Shown here one piece after another: positions 34,631 to 42,422 of a DNA stretch of 64,000 bases. Each line of letters starts with the position of its first letter. Position 1 is the stretch's first letter. The notes beneath the pieces are model-generated. The model worked only from the letters and a program-made list of their open reading frames with translations. It searched no databases and was not told the DNA's origin. A program made the position numbers and the translations under genes. This stretch comes from Parapedobacter pyrenivorans (lineage in GTDB: Bacteria; Bacteroidota; Bacteroidia; Sphingobacteriales; Sphingobacteriaceae), in contig NZ_BMER01000001.1 of the NCBI RefSeq assembly GCF_014636865.1, forward strand, positions 608,718 through 672,717. The letters run 5' to 3'.

Positions 34631-35647
34631 ATGGAAACCATTAGATTAGTTCAATTGATTCACCCACAGCAGGGTCGTCGCGTTGCATTGGTCAACGAAC
34701 CGCACCTGATGCTGCTTGATAAAAAATTCAATTCCGCATATTTCCTTGTTTTGGCAGCGTTCGAAAAGGAACTATCCTTTGGGGACCTTGTGCGTTCTGC
34801 AGTGACCGACGAAGCATTGGACTATGGAGCCATATACCATGGTGAAACCCTGTGGAAACTATTGTCTCCCCTTGATCACCCAACTAATCCGTATGCCTGC
34901 CTCGTTTCAGGCACCGGTTTGACGCATCGATCAAGCGCGCTAAACCGACAGTCTATGCATATCAAAGAACCCGAAGGGCTGACAGATAGCATGAAAATAT
35001 ACCGATGGGGCCTTGAGGGGGGTAAACCCGAAACCGGGCAGGTAGGTACGCAGCCTGAATGGTTCTATAAAGGGAGTGGTGCAATCCTCCGGGCACATGG
35101 ACAATCTCTTCGCATACCGTCCTATGCAGATGACGGTGGTGAAGAAGCGGAAATCGCTGGTTTATATATCATTGACCGGCAAGGAACGCCGATCAGGGTC
35201 GGGTTCTGCAATGGAAATGAGTTTTCGGATCACGTGATGGAAAAAAAGAACTACCTCTATCTCGCCCCTTCGAAACTACGGCAATGCGCTATTGGTCCGG
35301 AATTAGCTGTGGGGATCCCATTTTCAACCCTTGCAGGCCGTGTCAAAATCCGTAGGAATGGAGACGAAATCTGGCAGCATGATATCATGAGCGGAGAACA
35401 CTATATGGCACACTCGCTAGCAAACCTCGAACACCACCATTTTAAGTACGATGCCCATCGTATCCCTGGACAGGTACATGTCCACTTTTTCGGAGCCGAT
35501 GCCTTCAGCTTCGGCAATCAGCTTTACCTCGAGCATGGCGATAGCTGTGAAGTGAGTTGGGAACAGCTCGGCCGGCCGCTCATCAATCCGGTTCATCATG
35601 ACCTCGGAGAAGAAGAGTTGGTACGCGTTACGCCGATTGTCCTTTAA
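34631..35647 (+). CDS. FAH-superfamily enzyme, AraD1/GguC type
   Basis: A 338-aa protein of the fumarylacetoacetate-hydrolase superfamily, AraD1/GguC group. It begins METIRLVQLIHPQQGRRVAL, and the catalytic part has DDGGEEAEIAGLYIID (acidic metal ligands), GFCNGNEFSDHVMEKKNY and LAPSKLRQCAIGPEL. I chose the ATG at 34631, 25 bp after the SDR stop; longer in-frame starts overlap the SDR gene. AraD1 proteins have been linked to 2-keto-3-deoxy-L-arabinonate dehydration, while other FAH enzymes hydrolyse 2,4-diketo-3-deoxy acids to pyruvate and a hydroxy acid. With an SDR just upstream the hydrolase role is attractive, but both fit. It is the last enzyme gene of the operon. Confidence 0.84.
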   Translation: METIRLVQLIHPQQGRRVALVNEPHLMLLDKKFNSAYFLVLAAFEKELSFGDLVRSAVTDEALDYGAIYHGETLWKLLSPLDHPTNPYACLVSGTGLTHRSSALNRQSMHIKEPEGLTDSMKIYRWGLEGGKPETGQVGTQPEWFYKGSGAILRAHGQSLRIPSYADDGGEEAEIAGLYIIDRQGTPIRVGFCNGNEFSDHVMEKKNYLYLAPSKLRQCAIGPELAVGIPFSTLAGRVKIRRNGDEIWQHDIMSGEHYMAHSLANLEHHHFKYDAHRIPGQVHVHFFGADAFSFGNQLYLEHGDSCEVSWEQLGRPLINPVHHDLGEEELVRVTPIVL

Positions 35648-35671
35648 ATTAACTCACTACAAAACAACATC

Positions 35672-35694
35672 TTAAATGATAACTAAACATTTTT
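35672..35694 (+). promoter_or_regulatory. palindrome resembling the AraR operator, site E
   Basis: TTAAATGA-TAACTAA-ACATTTTT has the same half-sites and 7-bp spacer as TTAAATGT-N7-ACATTTAA (7 of 8 and 6 of 8). The spacer lacks the T-rich TTG core shared by sites A-D. It lies just upstream of the candidate promoter of the HTH-cupin gene. It could equally be the cupin regulator's own operator or chance in A+T-rich DNA. Confidence 0.3.
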
Positions 35695-35695
35695 C

Positions 35696-35726
35696 TTGTT
35701 TGATTTGATTAAACCTTGTATAATTG
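35696..35726 (+). promoter_or_regulatory. candidate promoter of the HTH-cupin regulator
   Basis: TTG at 35696-35698 is followed after 20 bp by TATAATTG at 35719-35726, which matches the Bacteroidota TTG-N19/20-TAnnTTTG pattern at 7 of 8 -7 positions. The predicted leader is about 55 nt to the ATG at 35790. The regulator therefore appears to have a promoter separate from the operon upstream. Confidence 0.5.
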
Positions 35727-35789
35727 GTTCAACACAGTTTACCAACGAATGTGGTTTAAACGCATTTTTGTATAACACCAACAATAGAA

Positions 35790-36332
35790 ATGAGTCCTCA
35801 ACTGAATATTGGAGATAGGGTAAAGGCATTGCGGATCAACCAGAAAAGAACCCTCCAAGAAGTAGCAGATGCCAGCGGATTGTCAAAGAGCATGATTTCC
35901 AAGATTGAAAACAACCTTACCGTGCCATCGGTGGCAACGTTGGTTAAGGTTGCAAAAGCGCTGGCCACAGATATTTCGAGTCTCTTGGAAGAACAGGGCT
36001 GGTTGAACGCTATCCACACGAAAAAAGATACCGCAGAAGGAAACCTGACCTTAACCGATAAAGGATATCACATTTATCCCTTCGCATCGGGTTTCCATAA
36101 GAAAAAGATGCAGCCGTTCCTCTTTGTAGCCCGAAAGGATGAAGTGAAACTTCACCAATTATCGCACGATGGCGAGGAATTCATTTATGTAATTAAAGGC
36201 GAAATGTCTATGAAAGTAGGAGACACCGAATACCATCTTTTTGAAGGAGATAGTCTATACTTCAATTCACTGCAAAAACATGGCATCATGCCGGTTTCGG
36301 AGGAAGTGGTCTATATTGATATTTTTGTTTGA
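35790..36332 (+). CDS. HTH (XRE-type) transcriptional regulator with C-terminal cupin domain
   Basis: A 180-aa protein. Residues about 6-62 form an XRE-type helix-turn-helix (LQEVADASGLSKSMISKIE), and residues about 105-178 form a cupin barrel (LSHDGEEFIYVIKGEMSMKVG, then GDSLYFNSLQKHG), quoted here in part. Proteins of this layout bind DNA and sense a small metabolite in the cupin. The gene lies 142 bp behind the FAH gene, has its own probable promoter, and is followed by a strong terminator. It is therefore the likely local regulator of the GH31/sugar-acid operon, responding to the sugar acid or a 2-keto-3-deoxy intermediate. That is inference. Confidence 0.88.
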   Translation: MSPQLNIGDRVKALRINQKRTLQEVADASGLSKSMISKIENNLTVPSVATLVKVAKALATDISSLLEEQGWLNAIHTKKDTAEGNLTLTDKGYHIYPFASGFHKKKMQPFLFVARKDEVKLHQLSHDGEEFIYVIKGEMSMKVGDTEYHLFEGDSLYFNSLQKHGIMPVSEEVVYIDIFV

Positions 36333-36351
36333 TCGGCTGCCATTCCCAAAC

Positions 36352-36404
36352 CTAGCAAAAGAAAATCCGCCTGAAGAGCTTTCAAGCGGATTTTCTTTTG
36401 CTAG
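36352..36404. terminator. bidirectional transcription terminator hairpin
   Basis: Arms at 36352-36370 and 36386-36404 are perfectly complementary over 19 bp around a 15-base loop. The arms contain GCAAAAGAAAATCCGC, so each strand ends in a T-rich run after a GC core. It sits between the convergent stops at 36332 and 36423 and would end both transcripts. The loop can add a few pairs (TGAA/TTCA). Confidence 0.9.
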
Positions 36405-36422
36405 TTCATCACATTGTACTTG

Positions 36423-39400
36423 CTAATTGGTCACTTTCATTACACCGTGCATGATGCGCCAGTGCCCTGGGAACGTACATACATACGGATAATCACCCGG
36501 CGTGGCGGGTACCGTAAATGTTAGCTCATAGCGATCCGCGGGATTCACCAATGGCGTACTGAACAATACGTCTGGCGTAGCCGGGATATACTGCATTTCA
36601 ACACCATTGGGTTGCTTAGCCAGTTCATCTGCAGCCTGACCTACTTTTTCGAACGTACCCGGCTTCAAAATCAATAGGTTGTGTTGCATGTGGTCCGGAT
36701 TTTCAAAGACAATCTTCAACGTCTGCCCCGCCTTGGCGGTAAAGTTGGTAATGTCGTATTTCATCTCGCCGATGATGGCCTTGATGGTAATCGAATTTTC
36801 AGCCACTACGGCATCATCTTGGCCCTCCTCCTGTGTATTGACGATGACAAGCCGTGCGTTCTCCAATAACCCCGTAAAATCGAAGTCGTCCGGATAGGCG
36901 CCTACATTGGGTATAGGAGGCGCATCACCCCAGCGACGTTGGCGGTTGTTTCCTACTCGAATAACTCCTGGCGGCACTTCAGCGAATAGACCGACTGTCT
37001 TGCTTTCGGCCACTTGGTTACCATCAATCGATAAGGTCATTTTTCCGTCGGACAGCAACGAGGCCTTCACGCTAAATTCGCGAGGCAATGAATCTGTTGA
37101 GCTGATTATCACCTTCCGGCCTTTTTGGTTTACTTGAAAATGCACTTTATCATCCTTTAAGAAAACAGTGTAACCATCTTTTTGGTCTCCATGCGATAGC
37201 AATATGCCCTCCAACAGAATACGACGCATCTCCGGCCGTTTCACATCTGTTACGAAACTGATTTCCTGATTGGCGAAGTCGGGTATCTGACGCCCGCCCA
37301 CCATTCCACCGCGCTCGGTACTCAACGGCAGTACTGACATGCGTTTTCCGGCGAAAATACGCTCAGCCAACGAACCATCGGTGTTCGATAAATCCGGATG
37401 TCCGAATTTCTGATGATAGCCATCCATAAACGCTTGCCGGTGCACGGCACCTGCAATCAATAGCGCATGTGATAGCCATTTGTCGCCGATGTTTTCGGGT
37501 TGTTGCACCGCATCGAATATCGCTTTTCCGATCTCGGCCGTCGGCGTTGCGTCTGCTAACGCCAGGAATGCTGCTAATCGTACCCGCAAATCCGGATCCT
37601 GCATAACACCGGATTTAAGCAGTTCCTGCACCACCTCAGCATTGCCGATGGGGAGCGTCTGGATAGCTGCCTTCCGCACACCGGGAGCGGGGTGCTTCAA
37701 CGCTTTGATAACTACGGACAAGCTCTTTTCGTCAGTGCCATCCAATAATCCCAATCCATGCAATGTCCATATCGCGTGAGTAGCTGCACCGTTTACATTG
37801 ACATCATCAACGGATTGATCACCTATCAAGTCATGCAAATCGCCGGCGGCGTCTTTGTTCCCCGATTCGACTAACAACCGTTGCGCCGTAAGCCGCCAGA
37901 ACATGTTGTCACTCTCCAACGCACCGGTCAATGTGCTTGGGCGCTCTGCATTCAATTTATACGGCTTGTACTTTTTGGCATCTTCGTGCACCAGCCGGTA
38001 AATCCGACCTTTGGTATTATCACGCAATGGGTCGATATAAGCATTCCCCTCCCCGTTTTCAAAGCCATCTGGTGTCGGATTGTGCTGGATGATAAAGTTA
38101 TACCAGTCCAACACCCATACCGCACCATCCGGACCAACCTTTGCAGCGACCGGTCCAAACCAGTTATCGGAACTGGCCACCAGGTTCCAACCATCTCCCT
38201 TTTCCTTAAATCCAGCGCCTACTTGCTCTAGGATGTGCCGGTGAACCAACCTGCCCGTGGGTTCCGAGATGAACGCTACCCGGTTCCAGTATTCCTGTGG
38301 AAACGCCCGTGCCGTGTAAAGACTGTGCCCAGCGGCAGCGGTAAATCCACCATGCACATCCACCTGCCTCAGCTCCTTGGTCAACACATGCATATTATAA
38401 TGTCCGTCGATCTTTTCGATACCCCGCTCGTGCAAGTTTGCCTTTTCGTAATAGCGCGCCGGGATAGCAAAAAAGTCACTATGCTCATTATTAGCCGTGG
38501 AAATAAAAACATCAAAGTCCTCCGAAAACCCAAGTCCCCAGGTATTATTTGTGGTATTGCCCAAAAATTCGAAGTGCTTCGCACTTGAATCAAACTGGTA
38601 TACCCCCGCACCAAACTTGAACGGTTGCCCGCCAATGGTACCCTCAAATCCAGAATAGCCCACCGTACCCCAAATCTTGTTATCCAGCCCATATTGCAAA
38701 TGCGAAGGGCCAGCATGGGTATCATACGTACCCCAGCCTTCAATCAGCACTTCACGCACATCAGCCTTGTCGTCTCCATCGGTATCCTTGAGAAAGAGAA
38801 AATCGGGTGCTTGCGCAACGATGACGCCACCATTGGCAAAAGTGAATGAGGTGGGGATATTCAAGCCTTCCGCGAAGACCGTAAATTTATCCGCCTTGCC
38901 GTCGCCGTCGGTATCCTCGCAGATCGTGATGCGGTCATCGCCTTCGCTATTGTCATTCCGGACGGTATTGGGGTAATCGACCGTTTCCACGATCCACAGT
39001 CTTCCCCTTTCATCCCAATCCATGGCAATGGGCTTTCTGATATCCGGCTCACTGGCAAAAAGCTCCAGCTTGAAACCAACCGGCACCTGTATCAGCGTTT
39101 GCGATTCTTCGGCGCTGAGCGGCAATTGGTAACGCGGGGGCGGATCGCGACGCTCATAATTTGGCATCCGACCCTCTTCGTAAGTAGGCTGGGCAATGGT
39201 GTACGCCTCCATCTTCTTTACCGCTTCCTCGCCCACTGCCCACCGGATTCCGCTTTTCACCAGTTGCAAGAATCCCGGATTTCGGAATGTACGTTCGTCG
39301 TGGCCGAAAGCGGTGTAAAACACACGCCCTTTGCCGTACTCCTTTACCCAAGTATAAGGCTCACGACCCGTGCTGTCTACCCGTTCCATCAGCACGACGA

Positions 39401-39947
39401 TATCATCAGCGATATGATCGTGTACATACGTTTCATCCCACTCGGTCTCAAACGCTGTCACTCCCTCCATGGCGGGATGATCCGGCTTAACGATTTCGGC
39501 GGAAAAGGCCCCGCCTCCATGGCTTTTAAATTGACCACCAATAAGCGCTACTACTTCCGGTGAATTGCGGAAGCAATACGAGGCAGAATGCAATGGAATG
39601 AACCCCTTGCCCGACGCTACATAGTCTAGCAGCGCTTTTTCCTGTGCTGGGCTGATGGAATCGTGATTGGCATACACAATCAATCCATCGTACCGCTGAA
39701 GATCTTTGCGCGTGAGTTCTTCAGGATCATTCGAATACGTGATGTTGATTCCCTCGGTAAAGTACTCCTGGGCCAATATGTCGGCCAACAGCTCAGAATC
39801 GTGATGCTTACTTGCATGGCCAAGGAAAAACAGCTCCAGCCGCCTTGGTCCATCATCCCTGTTCCTTTGGCCACCGCAATTCCAAAGGAACAGTGGTATC
39901 AGTGCCAAAAACAGCATTCTAGTTAGATTTTTCATTTTATTGTTCAA
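36423..39947 (-). CDS. multidomain lipoprotein: ThuA, PVC-type beta-propeller, HEAT repeats, LamG-like and azurin-like copper domain
   Basis: A 1174-aa lipoprotein with Cys24 in FLWNCGG. Domains in order: ThuA-like (about 35-245, with LHSASYCF and SHGGGAF), a glucose/sorbosone-dehydrogenase-like propeller (about 285-680, with calcium-type loops DTDGDGKADKF and DTDGDDKADVR), HEAT-like helices (about 690-850), a LamG-like sandwich (about 900-1035) and a cupredoxin at the end. That last part has MQHN, then CTFPGHWRIM, which matches the azurin ligand loop Cys-x4-His-x3-Met. Only four cysteines are present, so the CxxCH heme motif common in related proteins is absent. A copper centre may accept electrons from a sugar oxidation in the propeller. 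It ends a leftward run with Gfo/Idh and TIM-barrel genes. Confidence 0.82.
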   Translation of the reverse strand: MNNKMKNLTRMLFLALIPLFLWNCGGQRNRDDGPRRLELFFLGHASKHHDSELLADILAQEYFTEGINITYSNDPEELTRKDLQRYDGLIVYANHDSISPAQEKALLDYVASGKGFIPLHSASYCFRNSPEVVALIGGQFKSHGGGAFSAEIVKPDHPAMEGVTAFETEWDETYVHDHIADDIVVLMERVDSTGREPYTWVKEYGKGRVFYTAFGHDERTFRNPGFLQLVKSGIRWAVGEEAVKKMEAYTIAQPTYEEGRMPNYERRDPPPRYQLPLSAEESQTLIQVPVGFKLELFASEPDIRKPIAMDWDERGRLWIVETVDYPNTVRNDNSEGDDRITICEDTDGDGKADKFTVFAEGLNIPTSFTFANGGVIVAQAPDFLFLKDTDGDDKADVREVLIEGWGTYDTHAGPSHLQYGLDNKIWGTVGYSGFEGTIGGQPFKFGAGVYQFDSSAKHFEFLGNTTNNTWGLGFSEDFDVFISTANNEHSDFFAIPARYYEKANLHERGIEKIDGHYNMHVLTKELRQVDVHGGFTAAAGHSLYTARAFPQEYWNRVAFISEPTGRLVHRHILEQVGAGFKEKGDGWNLVASSDNWFGPVAAKVGPDGAVWVLDWYNFIIQHNPTPDGFENGEGNAYIDPLRDNTKGRIYRLVHEDAKKYKPYKLNAERPSTLTGALESDNMFWRLTAQRLLVESGNKDAAGDLHDLIGDQSVDDVNVNGAATHAIWTLHGLGLLDGTDEKSLSVVIKALKHPAPGVRKAAIQTLPIGNAEVVQELLKSGVMQDPDLRVRLAAFLALADATPTAEIGKAIFDAVQQPENIGDKWLSHALLIAGAVHRQAFMDGYHQKFGHPDLSNTDGSLAERIFAGKRMSVLPLSTERGGMVGGRQIPDFANQEISFVTDVKRPEMRRILLEGILLSHGDQKDGYTVFLKDDKVHFQVNQKGRKVIISSTDSLPREFSVKASLLSDGKMTLSIDGNQVAESKTVGLFAEVPPGVIRVGNNRQRRWGDAPPIPNVGAYPDDFDFTGLLENARLVIVNTQEEGQDDAVVAENSITIKAIIGEMKYDITNFTAKAGQTLKIVFENPDHMQHNLLILKPGTFEKVGQAADELAKQPNGVEMQYIPATPDVLFSTPLVNPADRYELTFTVPATPGDYPYVCTFPGHWRIMHGVMKVTN

Positions 39948-40026
39948 ATGACGTTTATTGATTTATAACTATTATATCTATCCAACAGATAGTTTGTATG
40001 CTACGTCAATAAAAGGGGGTCGATCA

Positions 40027-41160
40027 TCATCGAACCCCCAGCGTAAATTCGGGCAACCGGACCAGCTCGCCACCCTTCAATGCCGACTCGTGTGCCAAAA
40101 TTCCCACACAGGTGATGTTGGCAGACTGCCGTACATCAGGGAATGGTCGACGGCCTTCCACCAACGCGCTGATAAACTCGTGTACCAAATGCGGGTGCGA
40201 GCCACCATGACCAGCTCCTTGGGTAAAGGAAAGATGTTGGTTATCATCCTCGTCGTAAACGCCGCCGGTCGTAAAATGCTGAATGGGCTCCGGCAACAGA
40301 TGGGCATAATCCGGGCAAACTACCGCTTCCGGGATTTCGTGCTCTTCTTTCTTAGCAGTATGCACTACCAGTGGATCGCCTTCTATCAATGGCCACTCCA
40401 CGGTCTTCTTGGAGCCATATACCTCAAAACTTTCCCGGTATTGCCGGGCTGTATCGAACAGCGAACGGTAGACATGGGCACTCAAATCCGAGTCCCTGAA
40501 TTTGATATGGGCAGTTTCAACCGCAAATGGCGATCCGTAATGTCGGTGTAATTCCTCTCTGATGGTGCCCGAGCCGAAGCACGACACATATTCGGCTTCG
40601 CTGCGTGTGAGCCCCAATACCGGACCCACGCAATGTGTGGCGTAGTGCATCGGCGGCAATCCCGGCCAGTAGTTTGGCCATCCTTCCATATCCTGTTGGT
40701 GACTGGCCTTAAGAAATTGGATCTTACCCAATTCGCCTTTTTCGTACAACTCTTTCATGAAGAGGAACTCACGGGCATATACCACGGTTTCCATCATCAT
40801 GTAGGTCAATCCCGTTTCTTCTGTCGCTTCCACCAACTGCCGGCATTCCTCTACCGTAGTGGCCATCGGCACGGTACAGGCCACATGTTTACCCGCTCTC
40901 AGGGCCTTCAATGACTGCTCGGCATGGTTAGGTATCGGTGTATTGATATGCACGGCATCGACCTGATCATCCTTCAACAGCTCATCATAGTCGCGATACC
41001 GCCTTTCGATACTGAACGTATCGCCTATCTTGTTCAAGCTTTCTTCATTCCGCTGGCAGATGGCATACATATTAGCGTCTGGATGCTGCTGATAAATGGG
41101 TATGAACTCCGCTCCAAAACCCAAGCCAACAATGGCTACATTGATTGGTTTTTTACTCAT
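40027..41160 (-). CDS. Gfo/Idh/MocA family oxidoreductase
   Basis: A 377-aa enzyme with an N-terminal Rossmann fold (NVAIVGLGFGAEFIP), the conserved INTPIPNHAEQSLKALRAGKHVACT segment around the EKP-like region, here read as ACTVPMATT, and a C-terminal substrate domain. It carries no signal peptide and is cytoplasmic. Family members oxidise or reduce sugars and cyclitols, often at C3, with NAD(P). The usual catalytic Lys of the EKP motif is replaced in this stretch, so the mechanism may differ from inositol dehydrogenase. It lies 79 bp upstream of the ThuA-fusion gene on the same strand and 62 bp behind the TIM-barrel gene. Together they resemble 3-keto-sugar gene sets, but the substrate is unknown. 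Confidence 0.85.
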   Translation of the reverse strand: MSKKPINVAIVGLGFGAEFIPIYQQHPDANMYAICQRNEESLNKIGDTFSIERRYRDYDELLKDDQVDAVHINTPIPNHAEQSLKALRAGKHVACTVPMATTVEECRQLVEATEETGLTYMMMETVVYAREFLFMKELYEKGELGKIQFLKASHQQDMEGWPNYWPGLPPMHYATHCVGPVLGLTRSEAEYVSCFGSGTIREELHRHYGSPFAVETAHIKFRDSDLSAHVYRSLFDTARQYRESFEVYGSKKTVEWPLIEGDPLVVHTAKKEEHEIPEAVVCPDYAHLLPEPIQHFTTGGVYDEDDNQHLSFTQGAGHGGSHPHLVHEFISALVEGRRPFPDVRQSANITCVGILAHESALKGGELVRLPEFTLGVR

Positions 41161-41222
41161 ATTTGTTGTCTGCTTTTTTCGTTTTATTTTTCTTGTTAGT
41201 TATTCTTGTATATGCTTAGCCG

Positions 41223-42089
41223 TCAATTGCCAGATGCCCAACGACGCAAAAATTTATATCCGTCACGTGCGAACGCATCTTGGCTTTCCGCAAGGTCACG
41301 CCAGATACACACAGCGGCTGCAAGTTCCTTATTTTCCGGTGTAAAACTTTCAATTGACACCACTCCGTGATAATCAATAGTTGTTAACCCACGATAATAA
41401 GCATCCCAACTGGCATTTCCGGTGCCGGGCGTACCCCGATAATTTTCCGAAACCTGTACATGGACTAATTTATCGGCTGCCTTGCGAATGGCCATCTCGG
41501 GGTCCGGTTCCTCAATATTCATATGAAACATATCGAGACATACCTTGGCCGCCGGATGATTAATATCACGGATAAGGCGGAGTACATCATCCACATTGTT
41601 GACTAAATCTGACTCAAAGCGATTCAATGGTTCCAACGCAATTTCCACTCCTTTGGCAGCGGCTTTGTCACAGACGGAGCGTAGATTGGTCACCGCACGT
41701 TCCCATTCGATTGTGCGTTGTTCAGCGGGCACCATACGCGCTTTTCCGACCGCCGAATACATCGGTCCGGCAAAGATCCGCGCGCCAAGCGCTTCTGCAA
41801 TCTCCAAGCAATCATCGATATAAGCTTTCCCCGTCTGCTGTAGGTTTTCGTCGTCGCTCGTCAAATCCCTTGTAGGGCCAAACGCGCCACAAATAATTAC
41901 TTCAAGCTCGTTTGCAGCCAATACTGTTTTAATAGCTTGTGTATCGATCAATCGTGGATCCTCCACGGCAATTTCCACGGCACGGTATCCAAGATCGGCT
42001 ATTTTTCGAAACAACGCAGCAGCCTCTTCGGTCCGGAACGGAGATGTCCACAGCCAAGTGCTTACACCCAGTTTAATATCTAACGCCAT
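41223..42089 (-). CDS. sugar isomerase/epimerase-like TIM-barrel protein, cytoplasmic
   Basis: A 288-aa xylose-isomerase-like TIM-barrel protein without signal peptide. Metal-ligand regions visible are IALEPLNRFESDLVN (Glu), VCLDMFHMNIEEPD (Asp and His), HVQVSEN and the C-terminal VVSIESFTPEN (Glu). This set is the one seen in D-psicose/D-tagatose 3-epimerases and related enzymes. It is the first gene of the leftward run with Gfo/Idh and the ThuA fusion and is divergent from an AraC-type regulator. A role as ketose 3-epimerase or 3-keto-sugar isomerase is plausible. Unlike the protein at 13597-14580 it is cytoplasmic. Confidence 0.85.
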   Translation of the reverse strand: MALDIKLGVSTWLWTSPFRTEEAAALFRKIADLGYRAVEIAVEDPRLIDTQAIKTVLAANELEVIICGAFGPTRDLTSDDENLQQTGKAYIDDCLEIAEALGARIFAGPMYSAVGKARMVPAEQRTIEWERAVTNLRSVCDKAAAKGVEIALEPLNRFESDLVNNVDDVLRLIRDINHPAAKVCLDMFHMNIEEPDPEMAIRKAADKLVHVQVSENYRGTPGTGNASWDAYYRGLTTIDYHGVVSIESFTPENKELAAAVCIWRDLAESQDAFARDGYKFLRRWASGN

Positions 42090-42422
42090 AAATAACTATG
42101 CAACTAAATTTTATGTACCTAATTTATCGTATTGGTTATTATTGTAACCGCTAAGGTAGCGGTTTAGCCAATTGCGGCACACCTATTAATTAACAAATAC
42201 TGACTATATTTTGTCCATTTATTGTCAATCTAACACGAATAACGGATAACAAGATAACATTTCCTTTACAATAAATTGGAATAGCCATCCGTTTATGTAT
42301 TTTTGAACGCTTCAATAAACCAACGAATAAAGTCATTATGGAAACTTGACAGGTCGGTGTTTATACAACGGCAATGAGCGATACAGGTTCCATTAGGCCA
42401 GTATAATACAAATTATGTGTTA
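42090..42422. promoter_or_regulatory. divergent control region between the TIM-barrel gene and the AraC-type regulator
   Basis: This 333-bp gap has no gene. It holds two overlapping inverted repeats: GGTTA-N6-TAACC at 42134-42149 and AACCGCT-N5-AGCGGTT at 42146-42164. A well-formed promoter toward the AraC-type gene is listed separately (42276-42305). The repeats are 45-75 bp from the TIM-barrel start and could be an operator or an RNA structure in its leader. No other pattern stood out. Confidence 0.5.
42276..42305 (+). promoter_or_regulatory. promoter of the AraC-type regulator
   Basis: TTG at 42276-42278, a 19-bp spacer and TATTTTTG at 42298-42305 match the Bacteroidota consensus TTG-N19-TAnnTTTG exactly. 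Transcription would start near 42312 and give a leader of about 110 nt before the ATG at 42423. This is the best promoter match I found in the window. Confidence 0.65.

Noticed and set aside
36423-39947. c-type cytochrome function for the ThuA fusion
   Set aside because: No CxxCH is present; the cysteines fall in the lipobox, the ThuA domain, the propeller and the copper-type loop.
39977-39991. CTATC-N5-GATAG hairpin upstream of the ThuA-fusion gene
   Set aside because: Only a 5-bp A+T-rich stem in A+T-rich DNA; it may be chance.
42231-42262. GATAACATTT as a further AraR-type half-site
   Set aside because: No matching half lies at the 7-bp spacing; isolated half-sites are expected by chance in this gap.
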